Assembly: GCA_019119045.1 (NCBI GenBank)
Contig: DWXS01000009.1
Coordinates: 37,184-101,183 of the forward strand
Length of the DNA: 64,000 bases
Source: Candidatus Mailhella merdavium
GTDB taxonomy: Bacteria > Desulfobacterota > Desulfovibrionia > Desulfovibrionales > Desulfovibrionaceae
Reading direction: 5' to 3'
The position numbers and the translations under genes are program-made. The first letter of the stretch is position 1, and every line of letters begins with the position of its first letter. Shown here piece after piece: positions 15,396 through 24,802 of the stretch. A model generated the notes under the pieces. It ran no database searches and was not told the origin of the DNA. It saw only the letters and a program-made list of their open reading frames with translations.

Positions 15396-16085
15396 GGGTG
15401 TGTCTGCAAACCCTCTTCACAAAAAAAGGAAGTCTGGTTAGGTAAGTTTTTTATCGTGCTACGACAGGGAAATGTGCTACTATGACATCCCTGAAGACCT
15501 CTGGCTCAGACTTGAGCCTATACTGCCGACAGAAGCTTCTCCTCGTGGAGGGCGACCGACTGGTGACGTCAGAAACTTTCGCAATGCTGTATGTACATTG
15601 GATGCTGCGAACCGGATCTCCATGGCGAGCTTTGCCAGAGAAATACGGTTCGTGGAAAACTGTATATTCCCGTTTCAGGCGTTGGCAGAAAAGAGGATAT
15701 CTAACTGCTATTCTTTAGTTCTTATCTTACTATCACGGCAGGACAATCCTCCGAGTATCCACAAGCCAGTAACCTTCTAATACGGTATCATAACACAACA
15801 ATTCCAGCCGATAAGGGGTATGACAGCAGGAGTCTCATCGATGCGCTTTACCATCAGGGATGTGAAGCAGTTATTCCCTCCGAAAGGACGAATCGTCATC
15901 CCCGTACCATCGACAGACATCTCTGCAAGGAACGCCATCTTATAGAGACGTTTTTCAACAAGATCAAGATTAAAGAATATCGTAAAATTGCAACTTGTAT
16001 GACAAACTGGTAGAAGTTTTTGCGGGCTTTGCATACCTGGCTGCTTCACTTATCTGGCTTCGATAAGAGGTTTGCAGACACACCC
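15396..16085 (+). mobile_element. Internally deleted IS5-family (IS427-type) element
   Basis: A 690-base element bounded by perfect 17-base inverted repeats GGGTGTGTCTGCAAACC (15396-15412; reverse complement at 16069-16085). The flanks read GTCTA and TAGTC, so the original site was CTAG with a TA duplication, as known for the IS427 group. The transposase inside is frameshifted and has lost its middle. With intact ends it could still be moved by a transposase supplied elsewhere. Confidence 0.85.
15472..16068 (+). pseudogene. Broken IS5-family transposase
   Basis: The reading frame begins MCYYDIPEDLWLRLEPILP (a DUF4096-type N-terminus). It shifts by one base near 15590 into a frame coding RTGSPWRALPEKYGSWKTVY and meets a stop at about 15718. 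From about 15727 a third stretch codes ITAGQSSEYPQASNLL and then ADKGYDSRSLIDAL, IPSERTNRHPR and ERHLIETFFNKIK, the C-terminal catalytic half of the same family, before an in-frame TAG at about 16012. The missing central part, judged against normal family length, is roughly 60-80 residues and includes the first catalytic Asp. The gene cannot make active enzyme. Confidence 0.8.
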
Positions 16086-16144
16086 TAGTCAAGAATCCAG
16101 AATTTACCATGCAGCCCTGACGTGCTTCAGGAGGAATTTCCCCC

Positions 16145-18310
16145 ATGTCGGAACAGTCCGGTCCATTCTCCGGGGGAGGGAGCGTGCGTCGCGCCCTCAG
16201 CCTCGGTATATGCTATGTCCTCGGAACTTTTAACGATAATTTTTTCAAGCAGGGGGCCTTGCTTCTGGCCTTGGCTGCAGGCAACACTTCTTTTCCCGCA
16301 TGGGCGACCGTTCTTTTTTCACTGCCTTTCGCCCTGTTTTCCGTATGGGCCGGCTGGCTGGCGGATCGCTTTCCCAAAAAGAATCTTGTCATGGGGGCCA
16401 AAACGCTGGAGCTTGCCGCCATGCTTGCCGGAGCCTGGGGACTGCTTGCCATGAACTGGGCGGGGCTTGCCGCCATGCTGTTCTGTATGGGGCTTTCTTC
16501 CACGCTTTTCAGTCCGGCTCTGAACGGCTCCATTCCCGAACTTTTTCCGATTCAGTTGGTGCCGAGGATCAACGCGCTGTTCAAGCTGGCAACAACCGCT
16601 TCTATTCTTCTTGGTATATCTCTGGCCGGAATCGTACTTGATATGAATGTTCCCCGGGCGGAGGAGCTTTCTTCTTCTCTGCCGCCGGGAATACCTCTGC
16701 TGGCTTTCGGCGTGGTGGGAGTCGCGCTGCTGGGCTTGTGCTGTTCCCCGCTTATCCCACGCCGTCCGGCGGCGGCAGCGAATACCCCCTTTCCGCGTCT
16801 TGCGCTGCTGGAAGCTCCCTCTCAGCTGCGGGAATTAGGCCAGGATCGCCCCCTCTTTCTTGCGGTATGGGGCGAGGTTTTCTTCTATTTTCTTTCGTCC
16901 CTGCTGCTATTGGAGATCAATGCGCTGGGAGAACTCGAGCTGGGCTTTTCTCACAGTGCGACAAGCCTTATGCCTGCCGCTCTGCTGGCAGGCATATGTC
17001 TGGGGTCGTTGTTTGCCTCGCGCGGTACGCCTGAAAGCTGGATGAACTGGCTGGTCCCCTCCTGCATCGGGATAGGTCTTCTGTTGTGTCTGGCCGCCTG
17101 CGTGCCCTTTCTGCCGCAGAGCATGCAGCACGCCTTCCTGTTCGCCGTGTATCTCTGCGCCGGAGCCTGCGGCGGCTTTTATCTGATTCCGTTGACAAGC
17201 TTCATTCAGGTGCGTCCCGCCCCGGATCGCAAGGGGAGAGTGCTTGGTCTGGATAACTGTCTTGTTTTCAGCGGTATTATGCTGGCCGGGCCGGCGTACT
17301 ATGCGCTTTCCTTTTTGTCGCCTTCAAAAGGGCATATTGTCCTCGGCGCGCTGGCTCTGCTTGCCGCGCTGTGCTTTGGGCTGGCTGTCGGAAGCTTGGA
17401 GGAACGGAAACGAAAGAGCTGCGCTGTGCGCCGGGCAGGGCCGTTGTATGCCGTGTTGGCCGGGTTTGTCCGGGCATGCCTGGGGCTGCGCTACAGGGTG
17501 ACTGTGCGGGGTCTGAAAGAGCTGGATGCCGCGGATGACGGCCGCCCCATATTTTTTCTGGCGTCTCATCCGGCATTAACCGATCCGGTCATACTTTCCG
17601 CCCTGCTGTGGCGTTATCGTCCCCGTCCTCTGTCTGATGAAGGTCAGGGCGGGCGTCCTGTCATCCGGCAGATAATCTCTATTGTTCATCCGATATATAT
17701 CCCCGATGTGGGGAATACGGGGCGGGACGATCGCAGAAAGGCCGCTCAGGCTGTCCGCGAAGGACTGCGGCGCGCTGCTGCGGCTCTGCGCGACGGCGAC
17801 TGCGTACTGCTGTATCCTTCAGGGCGTCTGACATCCGACGGGCTGGAGCATCTCGGCAGTAACGGCGGCGCCTGGCATGTGCTGGAAGAAGCTCCGGAGT
17901 GTCGGCTGGTTCTCATACGCACGCGGGGCCTGTGGGGCTCCTCCTTCAGCAGGTGGGGCAGCAGGTGGGGCAGCAGGAAGAATGTCGGGGAAGGAGAGCC
18001 TCTGCCCACGCCGGACTTTTTCGTCGCATTTTTCAGGGCAATGCGGGATCTGCTGCTTAATTGCGTCGTTTTCATGCCGCGCCGCAATGTGCGTATTTAT
18101 ATGAAGGAAATCCCGCGCTCTCGCTCCGCGGGTGGAGACGCTTCCTCGCTCCTGCGCGATAGAAAGAGCCTGAACCGTATGCTGGAGCATTTTTTCAATG
18201 CGCGAGATGAAAGCGGGGATATGAGTATGGATACGGAGAATCTCTCCCCGGTTCCGCCCGAGGAAACGCCCCGTTATTTCTGGCTTGCCTCAGGGCGGAA
18301 ACGGAGATGA
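16145..18310 (+). CDS. Lysophospholipid transporter (LplT-like MFS) fused to PlsC-type acyltransferase
   Basis: 721 residues. Residues about 12-410 form a 12-helix major facilitator domain starting with GTFNDNFFKQG, as in LplT. Residues about 435-650 form a glycerophosphate acyltransferase domain with the catalytic HPALTDP (HX4D) and the acceptor-binding YPSGRLTSDG. In E. coli LplT imports lysophospholipid and Aas re-acylates it; here transport and acylation are on one chain, without the Aas AMP-ligase domain. The ATG follows AGGAGG by about ten bases. A 12-base unit repeats 2.6 times near 17948-17979 and encodes SRWGSRWGSR inside the acyltransferase part. The gene ends nine bases from convergent pspC. 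Confidence 0.85.
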   Translation: MSEQSGPFSGGGSVRRALSLGICYVLGTFNDNFFKQGALLLALAAGNTSFPAWATVLFSLPFALFSVWAGWLADRFPKKNLVMGAKTLELAAMLAGAWGLLAMNWAGLAAMLFCMGLSSTLFSPALNGSIPELFPIQLVPRINALFKLATTASILLGISLAGIVLDMNVPRAEELSSSLPPGIPLLAFGVVGVALLGLCCSPLIPRRPAAAANTPFPRLALLEAPSQLRELGQDRPLFLAVWGEVFFYFLSSLLLLEINALGELELGFSHSATSLMPAALLAGICLGSLFASRGTPESWMNWLVPSCIGIGLLLCLAACVPFLPQSMQHAFLFAVYLCAGACGGFYLIPLTSFIQVRPAPDRKGRVLGLDNCLVFSGIMLAGPAYYALSFLSPSKGHIVLGALALLAALCFGLAVGSLEERKRKSCAVRRAGPLYAVLAGFVRACLGLRYRVTVRGLKELDAADDGRPIFFLASHPALTDPVILSALLWRYRPRPLSDEGQGGRPVIRQIISIVHPIYIPDVGNTGRDDRRKAAQAVREGLRRAAAALRDGDCVLLYPSGRLTSDGLEHLGSNGGAWHVLEEAPECRLVLIRTRGLWGSSFSRWGSRWGSRKNVGEGEPLPTPDFFVAFFRAMRDLLLNCVVFMPRRNVRIYMKEIPRSRSAGGDASSLLRDRKSLNRMLEHFFNARDESGDMSMDTENLSPVPPEETPRYFWLASGRKRR

Positions 18311-18319
18311 GCGACGGAA

Positions 18320-18682
18320 TCACATGCGTTTGTTCCAGCGGCTTTCCCAGTGAAAATCGGGACGGATCACCCTGTCTTCCATGCGCTGTATGCGCTTGTC
18401 CAGACGCAGGATACGTTCTTTCAGATCCCGCATCAGGCGGGCGCGATCGACATGCGGCTCAGAGCCGTATCCTCCGGCAGAGGGCGCATCCTGCGGGGCT
18501 GCGGCTTCCATGAGGGCTGCGGCAAGAATGTACAGTGCGATCCCCGGCCAGAAGCCCGTGATCATGATCAGCACTATGGCAGCGAGCCTTACAACGACGA
18601 CGGGAAGATTCCGGGAACGTGCAATTCCCTTGCATACTCCGAGGAGCATGCCGTCCGGGGCGCGTTGGAGATTGAATATCAT
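18320..18682 (-). CDS. pspC: PspC-domain phage-shock protein
   Basis: 120 residues. The N-terminal PspC domain contains LQRAPDGMLLGVCKGIAR and a hydrophobic helix at about residues 28-58. The C-terminal 45 residues are a charged coiled coil (LMRDLKERILRLDKRIQRMEDRV) that could pair with PspB. The ATG has AGGAGGGG upstream. PspC is an inner-membrane sensor that relieves PspA's inhibition of PspF under envelope stress. The 256 bases between pspB and pspC hold no convincing gene, only an ORF without family features. Confidence 0.85.
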   Translation of the reverse strand: MIFNLQRAPDGMLLGVCKGIARSRNLPVVVVRLAAIVLIMITGFWPGIALYILAAALMEAAAPQDAPSAGGYGSEPHVDRARLMRDLKERILRLDKRIQRMEDRVIRPDFHWESRWNKRM

Positions 18683-18938
18683 GACACCCCTCCTGGAGTG
18701 ACGTATGTCGGGAAAAGAAAGGAACGGATTCTGTCCGTCAGATCCGGATGCCGCCGTCTGCGTCCGTATGAGCGATGGACGTCACCTTTCCGTCTGAATC
18801 TGCGGTCGTCCGCCCGTCTGGACGGCGTGAGCGGCACGGCTTTACCCGCTGTGTTTCCGTTCAGGAGCAGGTCGGGGCATATACATCGTCCGGGCAGGTT
18901 CACGACACTCTGGCTTCAAAAAGAAACAGAGTGCCGCA

Positions 18939-19226
18939 TCAGAGGCGCGAGTCATGGTGCGAAAAGTCGGAATCTCTGCCGGAAGGGCTTTTTCCATCAT
19001 GTCGATCCAGCAGTGTTTCCAATACGTCTATACGCTTTTCAAGCTTCTCTACGATATTGACGAGCGTTTGCAGATCTGCTTCCGTATCGTCCGCCGTACC
19101 CCTGCGTTCCCTTGCATGCGATGAGTTCGGAGACGCATTGCTGCGGGTCAGCGTTCTGAGTGCGCAGAGAAGGACGATCAGCCCTGCGGCCAGCAGGCAC
19201 ACAATGAGAACGAGAAGAACGTTCAT
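18939..19226 (-). CDS. pspB: PspB-like membrane protein
   Basis: 95 residues. The protein is a single N-terminal transmembrane helix (about 3-24), a polar linker, then a coiled coil with LVNIVEKLEKRIDVLETLL, the pattern of PspB, which in E. coli has 74 residues. It would act with PspC to detect membrane damage. It lies 139 bases after pspA; that gap contains a CCCGTCC-GGACGGG inverted repeat (about 19313-19326), perhaps a processing or partial-termination hairpin. Confidence 0.75.
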   Translation of the reverse strand: MNVLLVLIVCLLAAGLIVLLCALRTLTRSNASPNSSHARERRGTADDTEADLQTLVNIVEKLEKRIDVLETLLDRHDGKSPSGRDSDFSHHDSRL

Positions 19227-19365
19227 CAGAAGTTCCCTTGCGGTTTCAACCGGCTTCCTTCGGGGAGAGTGGAGCTGAATGCTCCCAGCCGGGTTCAGTC
19301 ATATTAATGTTCCCGTCCGGGACGGGCAAGCCTTTTCCGGGGAAAGGGAACTTCAACGGAAAGGC

Positions 19366-20019
19366 TTATTTTTCCATTCTGCGCCGGAGAGCCGCCAGCT
19401 CTTCGTCAATGGCGGCGTCCCGCTCCATGTCCCGAAACGCGCTGTGAGAGGTCGGGCGGGGCGTACTGAGTTCGGCTTCATTTTCCATGCGGTTGATCCG
19501 TTGTTCAAGATCGGCAAAGCGGCGCATGACGTCGGAATTGTCTGCGGAACTGATGGTCTGATGCGCCTGATGACGCATCCTGGCCTGATTATGCCGCTCT
19601 ATCAGCAGACGCTGGCGTTCCCGGGTGTTGACAATGCGTTCTTCCAGAATCTGAATATCTTCACGGCATTTGTCCACCATATGATCGTATTCTTCTCTGT
19701 TGCGCGTGAGCTGGGCCGCCTTTTCCTGCGCCTGGATCTTTTCCGCAAGAGCTTCTCTGGCCATATCTTCCCTGTCGGCACGCAGCGCGAGTTCCGCCCG
19801 CCGCTCCCATTGCCGTACTTCTTCTTCTGCCTCGCGTTCCACCTTTGCAGCCTTGTCGGCCTCGGCCATGGTGGCCGCGCAGCCCGACTTGAGTTCGACA
19901 AGTGTTTCTTCCATTTCCCGCAGCATGAGCCGAATCAGCTTTTCCGGATCTTCCGCGTCGTCAAGCATGCTGTTGATATTTGACGTGATGATGTCCTTGA
20001 AGCGGGAGAAAATACCCAT
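19366..20019 (-). CDS. pspA: Phage-shock protein A
   Basis: Predicted 217 residues (E. coli PspA has 222). The ATG at 20019 is chosen over the longer frame because GGAGG lies upstream and the product starts MGIFSRFKDIITSNINSML, the classical PspA start. The chain is almost wholly alpha-helical coiled coil. PspA binds and inhibits PspF in unstressed cells and coats damaged inner membrane under stress. It is transcribed away from pspF from a sigma-54-type promoter at 20083-20098. Confidence 0.95.
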   Translation of the reverse strand: MGIFSRFKDIITSNINSMLDDAEDPEKLIRLMLREMEETLVELKSGCAATMAEADKAAKVEREAEEEVRQWERRAELALRADREDMAREALAEKIQAQEKAAQLTRNREEYDHMVDKCREDIQILEERIVNTRERQRLLIERHNQARMRHQAHQTISSADNSDVMRRFADLEQRINRMENEAELSTPRPTSHSAFRDMERDAAIDEELAALRRRMEK

Positions 20020-20082
20020 AACATGCCTCCATGTGCATTCTTTTACGTCATGAAACAGAAACGGTCGTTTCGTTTCAGTATA

Positions 20083-20098
20083 TGCCCGAATCATGCCA
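20083..20098 (-). promoter_or_regulatory. Sigma-54 promoter of pspA
   Basis: On the minus strand the sequence reads TGGCATGATTCGGGCA: the -24 GG and -12 GC are separated by exactly ten bases, and TGGCAT matches the -24 consensus well. Transcription would start near 20072, about 50 bases before the pspA ATG. Confidence 0.75.
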
Positions 20099-20195
20099 TA
20101 TTTATAAAAAATGTGGAAATACAGTATATTATGATATTGTTTTTTGAAAATGGACAAAAATAAATAAGCGGGTATAGGTATAGATACACAGAAAA

Positions 20196-20210
20196 AGGTT
20201 TTTAAAACCT
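20196..20210. promoter_or_regulatory. Palindrome in the pspA-pspF gap
   Basis: Perfect inverted repeat AGGTTTT-t-AAAACCT, 15 bases before the pspF ATG and about 100 bases upstream of the sigma-54 promoter. It is well placed for a PspF-binding enhancer or a pspF autoregulatory site; that function is inferred from position. Confidence 0.4.
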
Positions 20211-20225
20211 GAAAATGGTTAAATT

Positions 20226-21269
20226 ATGCAAAGTACGATTGTTGATGCTCTGGGAACTTCGGAAGCCTTTCTGGCTTTTCAGGAAAATGTGGCGCGGGCA
20301 GCGCGGGCGGATCGTCCTGTACTGATCCTTGGAGAGAGGGGGACCGGTAAGGAACTGGCCGTACAGAGGCTGCATTATCTTTCTCCCCGCTGGGAAGGCC
20401 CGTTTGTGACGGTACTTTGTCCCGCGCTCAGTCAGACGCTGCTGGAATCTGAGCTTTTCGGACATGAGGCGGGGTCCTTTACCGGAGCGCGGGGCAGGCA
20501 CGCCGGATATTTTGAGCGGGCCGACAGAGGGACGCTGTTTCTGGACGAAGTGGCGGATATGCCTCTGCCCGTGCAGGACAGGCTGTTGCGTGTGCTGGAA
20601 TACGGGGAATTTGAGCGTGTTGGGGGGAGTGCGCCTGTCCGGGTCGATGTGCGCGTGGTTGCCGCGGCCAATCGCGATCTTCCCCGGCTTGTGGAAGAAG
20701 GCCGTTTCCGGGCGGATCTGCTGGATCGTCTGGCCTTTGAAGTTCTGCATGTGCCGCCTTTGCGGGAAAGGGGAGAAGACAGGCTGCTTCTTGCCCGACA
20801 TTTTGCCGCGCGCATGGCGGCGGAACTGGAAGAACGGGATATGGCCCGCGTGCCCGGAGCGGAGGTTCTGTTCGGAGAAGAAGCTCTGCGGCAACTGGAC
20901 GCCTATTGCTGGCCCGGCAATGTGCGGGAACTGCGGAACACCGTGGAGCGCAGCGTCCTCCATGCCGAGTGTGTGGGAGGGAAGATCAGGGTGGAGCGGC
21001 TGGAACTGAATCCCTTCGCGTCTTCTGCGCTATCGTCTGCGCCACGGCAAGGAACCGTCTCTTCCGGCCCGGAGACGCAAACGGAGCTGTTTCCGGCGGA
21101 TTTTTCTCTGCATGAAGAGCTGGCCCGCCGGGAACGGGAGTTCCTGCAACGCGCTTTGAAGCAGGCCCGTTACCGGCAGACGGAAGCGGCGCGTCTGCTT
21201 GGCTTGACCTACCATCAGTTTCGCGCCCTGTACCGGAAATATGAGGCTCTGGAGAAAGGAAAGAAGTGA
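20226..21269 (+). CDS. pspF: PspF sigma-54 enhancer-binding activator
   Basis: 347 residues. It aligns without gaps to E. coli PspF over the first 110 residues from memory of that sequence. Walker A is GERGTGKE at 36-43, Trp56 (the PspA contact) is conserved, and Walker B is GTLFLDE at 102-108. The C-terminal DNA-binding helix pair is AARLLGLTYHQFRAL. As in E. coli there is no regulatory receiver domain. Two functional positions differ: the sigma-54-contact loop is GSFTGA (83-88) instead of GAFTGA, and the glutamate-switch residue Asn64 is Leu. It should activate the divergent pspA promoter. Confidence 0.92.
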   Translation: MQSTIVDALGTSEAFLAFQENVARAARADRPVLILGERGTGKELAVQRLHYLSPRWEGPFVTVLCPALSQTLLESELFGHEAGSFTGARGRHAGYFERADRGTLFLDEVADMPLPVQDRLLRVLEYGEFERVGGSAPVRVDVRVVAAANRDLPRLVEEGRFRADLLDRLAFEVLHVPPLRERGEDRLLLARHFAARMAAELEERDMARVPGAEVLFGEEALRQLDAYCWPGNVRELRNTVERSVLHAECVGGKIRVERLELNPFASSALSSAPRQGTVSSGPETQTELFPADFSLHEELARREREFLQRALKQARYRQTEAARLLGLTYHQFRALYRKYEALEKGKK

Positions 21270-21276
21270 AGCGGAA

Positions 21277-21306
21277 CCGGGCGGGAACTTCAGCGTTCCT
21301 GCCCGG
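21277..21306. terminator. Hairpin between convergent pspF and serS
   Basis: A 12-base stem (CCGGGCGGGAAC / GTTCCTGCCCGG, one G-T pair) with a six-base loop lies between the two stops. There is no long T run, so it is a likely but weak bidirectional terminator. Confidence 0.45.
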
Positions 21307-21314
21307 CCGGAGTC

Positions 21315-22592
21315 TTATGCCTTTGTAATGACTTTCAGGCCGCCCATGTAGGGCTGGAGAACGTCGGGAACGCGGATGGAACCGTCTTCCTGCTGGTAGT
21401 TTTCCATGACGGCCACGAGGGAGCGGCCCGTGGGCAGGCCGGAGCCGTTGAGGGTATGAACGAATTCAGGTTTGCCGCCGCCCTTGGGGCGGAAGCGGAT
21501 GTTGGCGCGGCGGGCCTGGAAGTCGGTGCAGTTGGAACAGGAGGAAATTTCCCTGTAGGTATTCTGACCGGGCAGCCACACTTCGAGGTCATAGGTTTTT
21601 GCGGAGCCGAAGCCCATGTCGCCGGTACACAGGGTAATGGCACGATACGGCAGTTCTAGGCGTTCCAGCAGCATTTCCGCATAACGGCACATGGTTTCCA
21701 GCTGTTCCCAGGAGCGGGAGGGGTGGGCGAAATGCACCATTTCCACCTTGATGAACTGATGCTGACGGATCAGACCTTTCGTATCCTTGCCGTAGGAACC
21801 TGCTTCGGAACGGAAGCAGGGCGTTCCCGCCGTGTATTTGATGGGCAGATCCGCCTCGTCCAGCACTTCTCCGGCGTGGAGGTTGGTCAGGGGCACTTCG
21901 GCAGTGGGGATGAGGTAATGATCCCAGCCCTGAATTTTGAAAAGATCTTCCTCGAATTTGGGAAGCTGTCCGGTGCCCTGCATGGTGGTGCGGTTGACCA
22001 TGTAGGGAGGCATGATTTCGGTATGGCCGAATTCCTGCGTCTGCGTGTCGAGATAGAAGTTGAACAGGGCGCGTTCCAGGCGGGCAATGGCTCCGCGCGA
22101 TACGGAAAAGCGCGAACCGGCCAGTTTGCCCGCGCGTTCAAAATCCAGTCCGCCGAGAGCCGCGCCCAGTTCCCAGTGTTCCTTCACGGGGAAGGAGAAT
22201 TTCGGCTGATCTCCCCAGCGGTGTACTTCCACGTTTTCCGTTTCGTCCTTTCCGACGGGCACGCTGGCGTCCGGAATATTGGGGACGGAGAGCATCCACT
22301 GATACACTTCTTCCTTGATGGCCTCGGCTTCAGCGTCAAGAGCCTTGATTTTATCGGAAAGTTCGCCCAGTTCGGCGACGAGTTCCGCCGTGTCCTCGCC
22401 GGCTTTTTTGCGGCGCGCAACTTCCGCGGATTCGGTGTTGCGGCGGCTTTTCAGGCTTTCCACCTCGGCCAGAGCGGCGCGACGGCGTTTGTCCATATCC
22501 AGAAATTCATCCATCGAGATGCTGGAATTGCGCGCTTTCAGCGCGGCGGCCACGGTTTCCGGGTCTTTTTGCAAAAGCTTGAGATCGAGCAT
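21315..22592 (-). CDS. serS: Seryl-tRNA synthetase
   Basis: Predicted 425 residues. The ATG at 22592 follows AAGGAAGGAACC and gives the standard start [18 protein letters not shown]. Residues about 30-105 form the tRNA-binding coiled-coil arm. The class II core follows, with a motif 2 region ([21 protein letters not shown]) and a motif 3 region near the end ([19 protein letters not shown]). It charges tRNA-Ser and tRNA-Sec in the cytoplasm. It is a single-gene unit, convergent with pspF; the 240 bases upstream are shared with the divergent envelope operon. Confidence 0.97.
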   Translation of the reverse strand: MLDLKLLQKDPETVAAALKARNSSISMDEFLDMDKRRRAALAEVESLKSRRNTESAEVARRKKAGEDTAELVAELGELSDKIKALDAEAEAIKEEVYQWMLSVPNIPDASVPVGKDETENVEVHRWGDQPKFSFPVKEHWELGAALGGLDFERAGKLAGSRFSVSRGAIARLERALFNFYLDTQTQEFGHTEIMPPYMVNRTTMQGTGQLPKFEEDLFKIQGWDHYLIPTAEVPLTNLHAGEVLDEADLPIKYTAGTPCFRSEAGSYGKDTKGLIRQHQFIKVEMVHFAHPSRSWEQLETMCRYAEMLLERLELPYRAITLCTGDMGFGSAKTYDLEVWLPGQNTYREISSCSNCTDFQARRANIRFRPKGGGKPEFVHTLNGSGLPTGRSLVAVMENYQQEDGSIRVPDVLQPYMGGLKVITKA

Positions 22593-22832
22593 GGTTCCTT
22601 CCTTGAAGAAAAGGGCTGGCCGGAGCGGAAAAGAGCCGCGCCGTAACGTTGCCGGCAATATATCTTCCCGTCTGTGTAGCTCCGGGCGGAGCGCACGTCA
22701 ACAAAAGGGGGCTGCGGCGTCAGCGGAAAGGCGAGACTTGCTTCTTCCCCCTGTACGGGCAATATGGTAGGAGAAAACATTCCCGGGGCTTTCCGTGAAT
22801 TCTCTGTTTTTTCGCCGAGGAGGGGCGTATCC

Positions 22833-23549
22833 GTGCGAAACAGCGTTCCCGCAGTGCTGTGCTGTGCCGTCTGGCTCGGTCTGGCATCATTATGTTCCGG
22901 CGCGCCCGCTCTTTCCCTGCCTGATCCCCGTATAGTGGAAATTGCACGGGATCAGGCCGTGCGTGAGGTCAATGCCCAGACGGCCATGCCGGAGTCCGAG
23001 GAAATGACCGTGACGGCGAAGAAAAAGAAGATGCCATCCGGCGAGGGCAAAATCGATATAGATATTGTGACGCTGTCCCGATGGCTGCTGTGGGGAGCAA
23101 TCATCGTCATCGTCGCTGTGGTGCTTTTTCACTTGCGCGATAATCTGTGGAGTTTCAGCCGGGTGCGCGACGTGAGAGGAAAACGCAGCCCGGAGCAGGC
23201 GCCGGAGGCCGCAGCCGCAGCGGCCGCGCGCATGGAAAAGGCGGGCGGAGAGGCGGATGCTCTTGCCGGAGAAGGCAGGTATGCCGAGGCCATTCATATT
23301 CTTCTGTTACAGACGCTGGAAGAGCTGAGGCGGCGCTCGGAGGTCGGCTTCGCCGCATCCCTGACCAGCAGAGAACTGCTCCATTCTCTGGAAATGCCGC
23401 CGGAGCAGCGGCATCTGTTCGGAGCGATCATCAGCAGGGTGGAAGTGTCCTGGTTCGGGCCGCATGACCCGGACGGAGAGGAATATGCCGTCTGCCGTCG
23501 CGATTTTGAACGCTTGAAGGGCCTGATCCGGGCAGGGGGTGCGGCATGA
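22833..23549 (+). CDS. DUF4129-domain membrane protein
   Basis: Predicted 238 residues. A GTG at 22833 is chosen because GAGGAGG lies nine bases upstream and a signal peptide follows immediately (ends near CSGA). A transmembrane helix lies at about residues 85-107. The cytoplasmic C-terminus carries the DUF4129 helix bundle (EGRYAEAIHILLLQTLEELRR and DFERLKGLIRAG). DUF4129 proteins regularly accompany MoxR and DUF58 genes. It overlaps the next gene by four bases and begins a six-gene operon. Confidence 0.8.
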   Translation: MRNSVPAVLCCAVWLGLASLCSGAPALSLPDPRIVEIARDQAVREVNAQTAMPESEEMTVTAKKKKMPSGEGKIDIDIVTLSRWLLWGAIIVIVAVVLFHLRDNLWSFSRVRDVRGKRSPEQAPEAAAAAAARMEKAGGEADALAGEGRYAEAIHILLLQTLEELRRRSEVGFAASLTSRELLHSLEMPPEQRHLFGAIISRVEVSWFGPHDPDGEEYAVCRRDFERLKGLIRAGGAA

Positions 23550-24802
23550 AAAGCTCGCCGTTTTCCCGATCTTCGCTGATATTGTTGTTTTCCTGCGCGT
23601 TGCTGCTGTTTGCCCTTTCCGTGCTGCTGCCTGCCTATGACGACAGCCCGCGCGGCGATTTCCGAACCCGGGTCAGCAGTTACGACGCTTCCGCCATAGG
23701 CCATGCCGCGTTTTACGACATGCTCCGGCGGCTTGACTTTCCTGTGAGCAGGCGACTCGGCGGACAGTCTCCCGCTATGGGAAAAGGCTCCCTGCTGGTG
23801 ATGATTGAACCGGACGGAATATTTGCGGATGACGATTCCTCCGAGCTGCTTGCCGTACCCTCCCGGCTGGTCGTACTGCCGAAGTGGAAGGGCGTGCGGG
23901 ATGAAAGGCGTCCAGACTGGATTTCCCGGGCCTATCCTTCCGACGTAAGGGAGGCCAGCCTGTGCTGTCAGCAGTTTGCCGACGGCACGGCGGAAGTGGT
24001 TCGCACCCTGTGGCCCGCAACCTGGAAAACCAACGAACTCGGCATTGTTCCGAAGGGCGGGGAGGTCGTCCAGCTGGTTCGCTCGCCGCGTATGCGGGCC
24101 GTGGTGGGGACGGATGAAGGCATTCTGGTGGGGGAAACCTGGGACGGAATGGGGAGCGTATGGGTCTTGTCCGATCCTGATCTGCTGTCCAATTCCGGGC
24201 TGGTTCAGGGGGACAACGCGTTCTTCATGGTCAGGCTGATTTCCACCATACGCGGGGAAGGGCCGGGCCGTCTGGGGCCCCCGGTGATGTTCGACGAGGG
24301 ACTGCACGGCTTCACCCTGCCGGAGAATACCTCGATTCGTCAGCTCTTCCGCTTTCCCTATTCTCTGGTTGTGCTGCTTGTCTGTCTTTCCGGAGCCTTG
24401 CTGGCTCTGGCCGGTTCTCTCCGCTTCGGGAAGCCGCAGCGTATCGGATCTGCCTGTCTCTACGGCACGGAGGAGCTGATCGTCAACGGAGCGAGAATGC
24501 TGGATTATGCCGGTTATCAGGACATGATCCTGCGCAGGCACGCGCGCATGACGCTGCGTGCCGCGGGAGATGCCCTGCATGCGCCTTCCGGGCTGGGAGA
24601 CGGCGAACTGGCCGTCTGGCTCGATCGCATAGGACAGGCGCGCGGAGTGGAGCTTTCCTGCGCGGAACTTCTGCGCGACATAGAGAGAACGCCTTCCGGC
24701 GGACGCCGCGATCTGGAGCGGCTGTTTGCCCTTGTCGGAAACATGTATCAATGGAAAAGGGAGATACTGCATGACTCTGGAACATGTGGACAGACTCGTT
24801 GA
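23546..24802 (+). CDS. DUF4350-domain membrane protein
   Basis: 418 residues. The N-terminal helix (about 9-28) is followed by a large extracytoplasmic domain with the family features [33 protein letters not shown], and a MFDEGLHG segment before the second transmembrane helix at about 274-292. The C-terminal part is cytoplasmic. The domain resembles a class I glutamine-amidotransferase-like fold in related proteins, but no catalytic Cys is evident. Function unknown; it overlaps DUF4129 by four bases and moxR by 32. Confidence 0.8.
   Translation: MKSSPFSRSSLILLFSCALLLFALSVLLPAYDDSPRGDFRTRVSSYDASAIGHAAFYDMLRRLDFPVSRRLGGQSPAMGKGSLLVMIEPDGIFADDDSSELLAVPSRLVVLPKWKGVRDERRPDWISRAYPSDVREASLCCQQFADGTAEVVRTLWPATWKTNELGIVPKGGEVVQLVRSPRMRAVVGTDEGILVGETWDGMGSVWVLSDPDLLSNSGLVQGDNAFFMVRLISTIRGEGPGRLGPPVMFDEGLHGFTLPENTSIRQLFRFPYSLVVLLVCLSGALLALAGSLRFGKPQRIGSACLYGTEELIVNGARMLDYAGYQDMILRRHARMTLRAAGDALHAPSGLGDGELAVWLDRIGQARGVELSCAELLRDIERTPSGGRRDLERLFALVGNMYQWKREILHDSGTCGQTR

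Noticed and set aside
18679..18903. 74-residue minus-strand frame between pspB and pspC
   Set aside because: It has no ribosome site or family features and runs into the pspC start region; treated as non-coding.
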